A stretch of DNA of 6,861 nt, taken from contig CAJJPZ010000117.1 of assembly GCA_905193765.1 (NCBI GenBank), forward strand, positions 1 through 6,861. The letters run 5' to 3'. A model generated the notes under the pieces. That model was given only the letters and a program-made list of their open reading frames with translations, searched no databases and was not told the origin of the DNA. The first letter of the stretch is position 1; each line of letters opens with the position of its first letter. The DNA comes from an uncultured Eubacterium sp. (lineage in GTDB: Bacteria; Bacillota; Clostridia; Peptostreptococcales; Anaerovoracaceae). A program made the position numbers and the translations under genes. Below are positions 1 through 4,510 of the stretch, piece after piece.

Positions 1-771
1 ACTGTGAATTCAAATACAGAAGCTACCGGAGGTGTAGTCGGCTATGCCAACGCAGGCGGCTCTTCAGTGAAAAGCTGTTATAATACAGGCAGCATCATCA
101 TAACGGGAGGAAAGACCGATAAAAAAGTCGCCAGCAAAAGCGGGACCAAAAACAGTGCGAAGACAAAAAAACAGAATAAAAGTGCAGACTTTACCGAAAG
201 CAGCGCCGGAGGTGTTGTCGGTATCGTCGGCGTGAAAGGCGTGAAGATAACAAACTGTTACAATATCGGGGAAATCAGGAATGCCGATATATACGGAGGT
301 GTCATCGGAAGCTATCTCAATGAAGATGATGACCAGGTATCAGGCTCTTTCATAAGGAACAATTACTATATACATGACTATTTCAAGACAGGTACAGGTT
401 TCTGTGACAAGGAAGGTACGAATGAAGTTTCAAAATCTTCGACTTCTGTTTCCGGATACAGTCTCATGAACATGTCGTCAGCACTGGGCTCGGCATATAT
501 GAGAGACTCATCGAATATGTACGGTAATAACGGGTATCCTGTCCTCCGCTGGCAGCAGCCTATGAGTGATGATGAAAAAACATATCTGACAAATGTATCC
601 AAAGAGATACAGAAGAAACTCGATAGATATATGATGAAGAGTTCAAAAGAGAAAACCTACGGACAGTGTGTGCTGAACTTTTTCAATCCTGGAAACTACA
701 CATCATCAGCACTTGTTAAATATATCGAAGCCCAGGAAAAAACGATATCAGAAGATACAGAAGAAAAATAA
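1..771 (+). CDS. GLUG-repeat surface/secreted protein, 3' part only
   Basis: The reading frame is open from the first base of the window, so the N-terminus (probably with a signal peptide) lies to the left; the GTG at position 4 is not a credible start. About 256 codons are visible. Two copies of a glycine-rich repeat can be read: GGVVGYANAGG..VKSCYNTGSI (about residues 10-33) and GGVVGIVGVKG..ITNCYNIGEI (about 69-92), followed by a partial third copy, YGGVIGSY. The pattern GG(V/I)VG...CYN.G(S/E)I is that of the GLUG motif, found in large cell-surface proteins of gut and oral Firmicutes. A Lys/Ser/Thr-rich spacer of about 35 residues separates the two copies. After a GYPVLRW segment the last 70 or so residues are charged and probably helical. 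No LPXTG sorting signal or C-terminal membrane anchor is present. The biochemical role is unknown. The stop is 15 bases before the next gene, so they may share a transcript. Confidence 0.75.
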   Translation, partial: TVNSNTEATGGVVGYANAGGSSVKSCYNTGSIIITGGKTDKKVASKSGTKNSAKTKKQNKSADFTESSAGGVVGIVGVKGVKITNCYNIGEIRNADIYGGVIGSYLNEDDDQVSGSFIRNNYYIHDYFKTGTGFCDKEGTNEVSKSSTSVSGYSLMNMSSALGSAYMRDSSNMYGNNGYPVLRWQQPMSDDEKTYLTNVSKEIQKKLDRYMMKSSKEKTYGQCVLNFFNPGNYTSSALVKYIEAQEKTISEDTEEK

Positions 772-786
772 AAAGAGGATCATGAT

Positions 787-2091
787 ATGCAGATAAACAC
801 TTATAATCTACTAAAAGAATCGTTCGGTATATCCGAAAAAGTGCTTGAACTGATAGACAGGAGTGAACATCTTGTTTCAGAACATTTCAGCGAACTCGAC
901 GATATAATGGCATACAATCAGTATAAAGTTCTGGATGCATTCCAGAAAAACGGTATCAGAGATATGCATTTTTCATGGAATACGGGATATGGATATGACG
1001 ATCCCGGAAGAAATGCGATAGAAAAAGTATATGCTGACATTTTCCACACAGAAGCTTCACTTGTAAGACCTATAATCGTAAATGGAACACATGCTCTGAC
1101 GCTGACTCTTATGGGTATACTCAGACCAGGAGATGAACTTATATACTGTACAGGTGCTCCGTATGACACTCTTGAGGAAGTTATCGGAATACGTGGAGAA
1201 GGCAAGGGCTCTCTCAAAGATTACGGTGTAAGTTACAAACAGGTTGAGCTTACAGATAAAGGCCGCATCGATTTCGAGGCACTCAGGGAAGCAATAACTC
1301 CTGCCACAAGGATGATAACTCTGCAGAGAGCTACAGGTTATGGCTGGAGAAAAGCGATCACCATCGAAGAAATCGAAGAATGGGTCAGATTCGTAAAGAA
1401 CATAAATCCCGAAATCATATGTATGGCAGATAACTGCTACGGTGAATTTCTTCATGTGAAGGAGCCGACTGATGTTGGTGTAGATGTTATTGCCGGATCA
1501 CTGATAAAAAATCCTGGAGGCGGTCTTGCACTGACCGGTGGATATATCGCCGGACGACAGGATCTCATAGACAAGATATCATACAGGATGACATCCCCGG
1601 GCATCGGCGGTGAATGTGGACTGATGTTCGGACAGACAAGATCTATGCTGCAGGGACTGTTCATTGCACCTAAAACAGTAAATGGTGCTGTAAAAGGTGC
1701 TGTACTTTGTGCCAAGGCTTTCAAGCAGCTGGGATACGAAGTGTGTCCTGAGGCTGAAGATGTGAGAAGCGATATAATCCAGGCAGTCAAGCTGGGTTCG
1801 GCAGAAGGTGTGATAGAATTCTGCAAGGGTATCCAGGCTGCTGCACCTGTGGATTCATTCGTTTCACCTGAACCATGGGACATGCCCGGATATGAAGATC
1901 AGGTCATAATGGCAGCGGGTGCTTTCGTCCAGGGATCATCGATAGAACTTTCCGCAGATGCACCTATCAGACCACCTTATATCGTATATTTTCAGGGTGG
2001 TCTGACATATGAACATTCCAAATTCGGTGTGATCAAGGCTCTTCAGCAGATGTATGACAAGGGACTTATTTTCAGGAGCATGGAAAAATAA
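787..2091 (+). CDS. Methionine gamma-lyase family PLP enzyme ('aluminium resistance protein')
   Basis: This 434-residue protein matches the PLP-dependent fold-type I family annotated as methionine gamma-lyase family or aluminium resistance protein (homologue of Bacillus subtilis YnbB); the length fits. Visible motifs in order: GYGYDDPGR (67-75); VNGTHAL (98-104), likely binding the PLP phosphate; MADNCYGEF (213-221), with Asp215 placed to contact the pyridine nitrogen; and GSLIKNPGGG (237-246), with Lys241 the likely Schiff-base lysine. These residue roles are inferred from the family fold. The protein is expected to be cytosolic. The true substrate is not established for most members, and the 'aluminium resistance' name is historical. 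The ATG at 787 follows AGAGGA (774-779) with a 7-base gap. No promoter fits in the 15-base gap before it, so transcription probably comes from upstream. In other Firmicutes this gene often lies near miaA, hfq or lexA, none of which is visible here. Confidence 0.9.
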   Translation: MQINTYNLLKESFGISEKVLELIDRSEHLVSEHFSELDDIMAYNQYKVLDAFQKNGIRDMHFSWNTGYGYDDPGRNAIEKVYADIFHTEASLVRPIIVNGTHALTLTLMGILRPGDELIYCTGAPYDTLEEVIGIRGEGKGSLKDYGVSYKQVELTDKGRIDFEALREAITPATRMITLQRATGYGWRKAITIEEIEEWVRFVKNINPEIICMADNCYGEFLHVKEPTDVGVDVIAGSLIKNPGGGLALTGGYIAGRQDLIDKISYRMTSPGIGGECGLMFGQTRSMLQGLFIAPKTVNGAVKGAVLCAKAFKQLGYEVCPEAEDVRSDIIQAVKLGSAEGVIEFCKGIQAAAPVDSFVSPEPWDMPGYEDQVIMAAGAFVQGSSIELSADAPIRPPYIVYFQGGLTYEHSKFGVIKALQQMYDKGLIFRSMEK

Positions 2092-2142
2092 CTGACATTC
2101 ATATAAAAAAGTTTGTACAGGCTTTTTATGGATGCATGGGAT

Positions 2143-2149
2143 GGAGGAA
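2143..2149 (+). promoter_or_regulatory. Ribosome binding site that sets the VTT gene start
   Basis: GGAGGAA lies 7 bases before the ATG at 2157. The in-frame ATG at 2136 is upstream of this site and has no Shine-Dalgarno sequence of its own, so translation most likely begins at 2157. Confidence 0.8.
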
Positions 2150-2156
2150 TGGAACA

Positions 2157-2897
2157 ATGTCATTAATACTGGAAAGAAAAGACAGTCTGAGGAAGAAATT
2201 TAAGGTTTTTTCTGCAATTTTCAAAATGCTTATATTTCTCGTCATACTGGTCGGGATCCCTTTGTACATCTATTTCTTCCATCATAATATAATAGATGAA
2301 TTTTCCAGTATAGAACGGGTCAATGCACTGTTTGCGGAATACAAGACAAAAAGCATCCTGTTCTATATCCTGGCTCAGATACTCCAGATAGTCATCTGTA
2401 TAATACCGGGACAATGGCTGCAGTTTGCAGCCGGATATGCATACGGGTTCTGGGTGGGATATCTGTACTCGCTTATCGGCGCAGCTCTCGGATCTGTACT
2501 GACATACTATATAGCCAGGGTACTGGGACATGATGCGATGCATCTTATATTCGGTGAAGAGCGTATACAGAAAATGCTCGACACGATGAATACCAAAAGA
2601 GCTGTAGTCATAATCTTTCTGATATTCCTCATACCGGGAGTACCGAAAGATCTGTGCAACTATGTCGCCGGCCTTTCTGAAGTCAAGCTGAAACCGTTTC
2701 TCATAGTATCCCTGATAGGCAGGAGTCCCGGAATGATGGGAAGCCTTCTCATAGGACGCCAGATCAGTACAGGAGGATACACCAGCGCAGGAGTGATAGC
2801 CGGCATAGCGATAATACTGTGTATCATAGGGATCATATTCCGGAAGAAACTCACAGTACTGCTCGATAAGGCATATGCGAAACTTATAAAAATGTGA
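2157..2897 (+). CDS. VTT-domain (TVP38/TMEM64, DedA superfamily) membrane protein
   Basis: This 246-residue integral membrane protein has a basic N-terminus, a hydrophobic helix at about 20-41 and further hydrophobic stretches at about 66-83, 88-122, 148-160, 181-199 and 210-228. Family-typical motifs are AAGYAYGFWVG (91-101), GAALGSVLTYYIARVLG (108-124), PGVPKDLCNYVAGL (160-173, a likely re-entrant loop) and GRSPGMM (188-194). The family (Pfam SNARE_assoc) includes eukaryotic TMEM64/Tvp38. Relatives in the DedA superfamily act in lipid or undecaprenyl-phosphate transport across membranes, but the cargo here cannot be told from sequence. The start at 2157 is chosen over 2136 because of the GGAGGAA site. 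It follows the methionine gamma-lyase gene by 65 bases and is closed by a hairpin terminator, so it probably ends that transcript; I see no clear promoter in the 65-base gap. Confidence 0.9.
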   Translation: MSLILERKDSLRKKFKVFSAIFKMLIFLVILVGIPLYIYFFHHNIIDEFSSIERVNALFAEYKTKSILFYILAQILQIVICIIPGQWLQFAAGYAYGFWVGYLYSLIGAALGSVLTYYIARVLGHDAMHLIFGEERIQKMLDTMNTKRAVVIIFLIFLIPGVPKDLCNYVAGLSEVKLKPFLIVSLIGRSPGMMGSLLIGRQISTGGYTSAGVIAGIAIILCIIGIIFRKKLTVLLDKAYAKLIKM

Positions 2898-2901
2898 TCG
2901 G

Positions 2902-2915
2902 TTCAATCGATTGAA
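2902..2915. repeat. Perfect 14-bp palindrome after the VTT gene
   Basis: TTCAATCGATTGAA is a perfect two-fold symmetric sequence starting 4 bases after the TGA of the VTT gene and ending 6 bases before the terminator stem. It could be a protein-binding site, or a small RNA hairpin (5-bp stem, TCGA loop) at the 3' end of the message. Its function is unknown. Confidence 0.6.
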
Positions 2916-2921
2916 TACAAT

Positions 2922-2955
2922 ATGCAGTACCCGAAAGGGACTGCATAATTTTTTT
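2922..2955 (+). terminator. Intrinsic terminator after the VTT gene
   Basis: ATGCAGT (2922-2928), a bulged A and CCC pair with GGG and ACTGCAT (2937-2946) around a GAAA tetraloop; seven T residues follow at 2949-2955. It ends the plus-strand block and insulates it from the SOS promoter that begins about 30 bases later. Confidence 0.88.
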
Positions 2956-2964
2956 GCGTTATAT

Positions 2965-2978
2965 CGAACAAATGTTTC
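2965..2978 (+). promoter_or_regulatory. LexA (SOS) box 1, upstream of the promoter
   Basis: CGAACAAATGTTTC matches the Gram-positive SOS consensus CGAACRNRYGTTYG at 13 of 14 positions. It lies just upstream of the -35 element of the yneA promoter. Its core, GAACAAATGTTT, is repeated exactly in box 3. Confidence 0.8.
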
Positions 2979-2986
2979 TTATTTGC

Positions 2987-3015
2987 TTGACTGCGAACAT
3001 ATATTCTGATATACT
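2987..3015 (+). promoter_or_regulatory. Sigma-A promoter of yneA
   Basis: TTGACT (-35, 2987-2992) and TATACT (-10, 3010-3015) are separated by exactly 17 bases, and TG at 3007-3008 gives an extended -10 (TGATATACT). Transcription would start near 3022. The spacer holds LexA box 2, so bound LexA would exclude RNA polymerase. The promoter is close to consensus, as expected for a strong gene kept off by a repressor. Confidence 0.85.
2994..3007 (+). promoter_or_regulatory. LexA (SOS) box 2, inside the promoter spacer
   Basis: CGAACATATATTCT matches the consensus at 12 of 14 positions; the right half-site has ATTC in place of GTTC. It fills the spacer between the -35 and -10 elements, the most effective place for repression. 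Its centre is 29 bases from that of box 1. Confidence 0.7.
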
Positions 3016-3025
3016 TTCAATATAA

Positions 3026-3039
3026 AGAACAAATGTTTA
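3026..3039 (+). promoter_or_regulatory. LexA (SOS) box 3, at the start of the transcript
   Basis: AGAACAAATGTTTA matches the consensus at 12 of 14 positions, deviating only at the two outer bases. It lies just downstream of the predicted transcription start, and its centre is 32 bases from that of box 2, so all three sites sit roughly on one face of the helix. Confidence 0.7.
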
Positions 3040-3051
3040 TAAGTTTTGAAA

Positions 3052-3058
3052 GTGAGGT
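3052..3058 (+). promoter_or_regulatory. Ribosome binding site that sets the yneA start
   Basis: GTGAGGT ends 7 bases before the ATG at 3066. The in-frame ATG at 3033 lies inside LexA box 3, only about 11 bases after the predicted transcription start and without a Shine-Dalgarno sequence, so it is rejected as the start. Confidence 0.75.
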
Positions 3059-3065
3059 CGATACA

Positions 3066-3380
3066 ATGAAATCACAGAAGAAGAAAAAATACAGAATAAA
3101 GTCAAGGCCAAGATTCATAATATCCGTAATGATCATGGCAGGGCTTATCATTGCCGGATTCAGCTTTATAACAGGTCTGGATGAAACGACAGCACTTGAG
3201 AAAACACAATATACTGAAGTCGAAGTCGTATCAGGTGACACACTCTGGAATATAGCCAGTGATTATAAAGATAATGATACCGATCCACGTGATGCTGTCT
3301 ACAGGATCAGTCACATCAATGACGTCAATGCATCAGAACTAGAACCTGGAATGATATTAAAGATACCTGCAGATCTGTAA
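3066..3380 (+). CDS. yneA: YneA-type SOS cell-division suppressor (LysM protein)
   Basis: This 104-residue protein has a Lys/Arg-rich N-terminus (1-16), one membrane segment or uncleaved signal anchor (about 17-36), a short linker and a single LysM domain (about 49-101). The LysM shows the typical VVSGDTLWNIA opening (residues 54-64) and a LEPGMILKIP end. Length, architecture and SOS control match Bacillus YneA, which is made after DNA damage and delays septation from the outer face of the membrane; LysM domains generally bind peptidoglycan. The gene stands alone, with its own promoter carrying three LexA boxes and a bidirectional terminator 66 bases downstream. Sequence identity to Bacillus YneA is low outside LysM, so the name rests on architecture plus regulation. 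The alternative is a LysM protein of unknown role in the SOS regulon. Confidence 0.82.
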   Translation: MKSQKKKKYRIKSRPRFIISVMIMAGLIIAGFSFITGLDETTALEKTQYTEVEVVSGDTLWNIASDYKDNDTDPRDAVYRISHINDVNASELEPGMILKIPADL

Positions 3381-3446
3381 AACAGGTCGCATCTACCCGG
3401 AACTCACACAAACATCAAATCAGCATACTTATTTAACTTATCATAT

Positions 3447-3507
3447 AAAAACATCCGAAGCTCCACAGAAGACTGCATTTCTATCCATGAACACTTCGGA
3501 TGTTTTT
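3447..3507. terminator. Bidirectional terminator between yneA and ruvX
   Basis: AAAAACATCCGAAG (3447-3460) and CTTCGGATGTTTTT (3494-3507) are a perfect 14-bp inverted repeat. Read on either strand, the stem ends in a run of five T, so it can end both yneA and the minus-strand ruvX transcript. The 33-base loop is much longer than usual and forms no strong stem of its own that I can see. Confidence 0.8.
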
Positions 3508-3565
3508 AGTTGTTTTAATTAATATGTGACTTGTTGTAGAACCTGTACATCATGGTATAAGCATT

Positions 3566-3599
3566 AACTATTCCGATAATTATGTTTAAAGGAATAGTT
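3566..3599. repeat. 9-bp inverted repeat downstream of ruvX
   Basis: AACTATTCC (3566-3574) and GGAATAGTT (3591-3599) are perfect inverted copies around a 16-base AT-rich loop. No T-run follows on either strand, so it is not a standard terminator. It may be a 3' untranslated hairpin of the ruvX message. The rest of 3381-3623 holds only the bidirectional terminator and one weak 32-codon reading frame. Confidence 0.5.
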
Positions 3600-3623
3600 G
3601 TAAATCTATCCACATTGCCCTTT

Positions 3624-4052
3624 TTAGCGTCTTGAATCCAGATATCCCTGCAGGATCAGGACTGCTGCTTGTTTATCTATGACCTGTTTTCTTTTACGGC
3701 GACTCACGTCTGCTTCGATCAGAACCTTTTCTGCCATTACAGTCGTAAGGCGCTCATCATAATAAACGATATCGATATGTCCCATACCGGAGCTTTTCAT
3801 TTTATTTTCAAGCATCGTTTTGAATTCATATACTTTTTCTGTCTGCGGACTGTCTGTTCCATCGAGTCGTTTAGGAAGTCCTATAACGATCGTATCGCAA
3901 TCGAATTCTTTAGCATAGTCCATGACTTTCCCAGAGTCTTTCCTTATACCTACACGCTCGATAGTTGTTACTCCCTGAGCGGTTATGCCAAGTGCATCAC
4001 TGACTGCAACACCGATCGTCTTGTCTCCGACATCCAATGCGAGTTTTTTCAT
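3624..4052 (-). CDS. ruvX: RuvX/YqgF, Holliday-junction resolvase-like nuclease
   Basis: This 142-residue cytosolic RNase H-like protein has the full family length and motifs: LALDVGDKTIGVAVSD (4-19, first catalytic Asp7), VIGLPKRLDGT (56-66), YYDERLTT (97-104, acidic Asp99/Glu100) and IDKQAAVLILQGYL (125-138, last acidic residue Asp126). All the expected acidic positions are present, so it should be active. Family members are linked to Holliday-junction resolution and to 5'-end processing of pre-16S rRNA; the second role is better supported in Escherichia coli YqgF. The start is set by AAAGGA (4063-4068) 10 bases before the ATG, slightly long spacing. It lies 82 bases downstream of ireB, with a hairpin terminator in between, so expression depends on read-through or a promoter I could not identify. 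Confidence 0.95.
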   Translation of the reverse strand: MKKLALDVGDKTIGVAVSDALGITAQGVTTIERVGIRKDSGKVMDYAKEFDCDTIVIGLPKRLDGTDSPQTEKVYEFKTMLENKMKSSGMGHIDIVYYDERLTTVMAEKVLIEADVSRRKRKQVIDKQAAVLILQGYLDSRR

Positions 4053-4085
4053 TATAATAAGATCCTTTCATTTATTATTACATAC

Positions 4086-4117
4086 AAAAACCGGCGGGAC
4101 TGTATCACAGACCCGCC
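4086..4117 (-). terminator. Hairpin terminator/attenuator between ireB and ruvX
   Basis: Read on the minus strand, GGCGGG-T-CTG pairs with CAG-T-CCCGCC (plus-strand arms 4112-4117/4108-4110 and 4100-4102/4093-4098) around a 5-base loop, with one T-T mismatch. Two G residues follow, then five T (4086-4090). The stem is GC-rich in an AT-rich gap and the T-run is only on the downstream side for the minus strand. It lies between genes usually co-transcribed, so partial termination that lowers ruvX relative to ireB is likely. Confidence 0.72.
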
Positions 4118-4134
4118 TTATAAAAACCTGAAGC

Positions 4135-4383
4135 CTATTTATTCAGATATGCCTTGATGAGCTCTTCTACGAGATCATCACGCTCTATCCTGCCCATCAC
4201 ATTCCTTGCATTGTTATGGCTTGTGATATATGACGGATCTCCTGATAATATATACCCTACCATCTGATCGATAGCATTATATCCTCTCTCTTCAAGAGCA
4301 TCATAAACTATATTTAAAATTTCTTCGATCGTTCTCTGTTCGACTTTATCAAAGTTATCATACATTCTCGTCTGTCTGTCCAT
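4135..4383 (-). CDS. ireB: IreB family regulatory phosphoprotein (DUF965, YrzL)
   Basis: This 82-residue protein is a full-length member of the IreB/UPF0297 family. Hallmarks seen are YDALEERGYNAIDQMVGY (27-44), ILSGDPSYITSHNNAR (45-60) and ERDDLVEELIKAYL (67-80). In Enterococcus faecalis IreB is phosphorylated on N-terminal threonines by the Ser/Thr kinase IreK and dampens cephalosporin resistance; here the only threonine in the first 17 residues is Thr5. The kinase is not in this window. The protein should be cytosolic and dimeric by family. The start at 4383 has an excellent ribosome binding site, GGAGGTAA (4391-4398), 7 bases away. The gene sits between alaS and ruvX, the standard Firmicutes order, and has a likely promoter of its own. 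Confidence 0.95.
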   Translation of the reverse strand: MDRQTRMYDNFDKVEQRTIEEILNIVYDALEERGYNAIDQMVGYILSGDPSYITSHNNARNVMGRIERDDLVEELIKAYLNK

Positions 4384-4418
4384 AATAACATTACCTCCAT
4401 CTAATTAAGAATAATAAG

Positions 4419-4448
4419 ATTATATCACTTAAACGGATATCTTTACAA
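4419..4448 (-). promoter_or_regulatory. Promoter of ireB
   Basis: On the minus strand, TTGTAA (4443-4448) and a consensus TATAAT (4419-4424) are 18 bases apart, placing the transcription start near 4412, about 14 bases before the ribosome binding site. The -35 is only a 4 of 6 match, so the promoter may be weak or need an activator. A 12-bp dyad, TTTACAAGTAAA (4442-4453), covers the -35. Confidence 0.6.
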
Positions 4449-4453
4449 GTAAA

Positions 4454-4505
4454 TTGCGTAAGTTTACACATAAATTACAAATAAATGCCAAAACAGTTTG
4501 CGTAA
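4454..4505. repeat. Two direct TTGCGTAA repeats upstream of ireB
   Basis: TTGCGTAA occurs at 4454-4461 and 4498-4505, 44 bases apart (about four helical turns), between the alaS stop codon and the ireB promoter. An additional TTTAC lies at 4463-4467. The rest of this AT-rich gap shows no coding frame and no convincing alaS terminator. Confidence 0.45.
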
Positions 4506-4510
4506 TATAA

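Noticed and set aside
2106..2127. AAAAAG...CTTTTT inverted repeat between the methionine gamma-lyase and VTT genes as a terminator
   Set aside because: The stem is six pairs, almost all A-T, so it is too weak to terminate on its own; read-through into the VTT gene is more likely.
2163..2906. A 247-codon open frame on the minus strand opposite the VTT gene
   Set aside because: It is antisense to a gene with clear family motifs and its own ribosome binding site; its composition (many Tyr, Ser, Cys, His) is typical of a shadow frame and it matches no family I know.
3033..3065. Upstream in-frame ATG for the LysM protein
   Set aside because: It lies within LexA box 3, too near the predicted transcription start and without a Shine-Dalgarno sequence; the ATG at 3066 has one at the right spacing.
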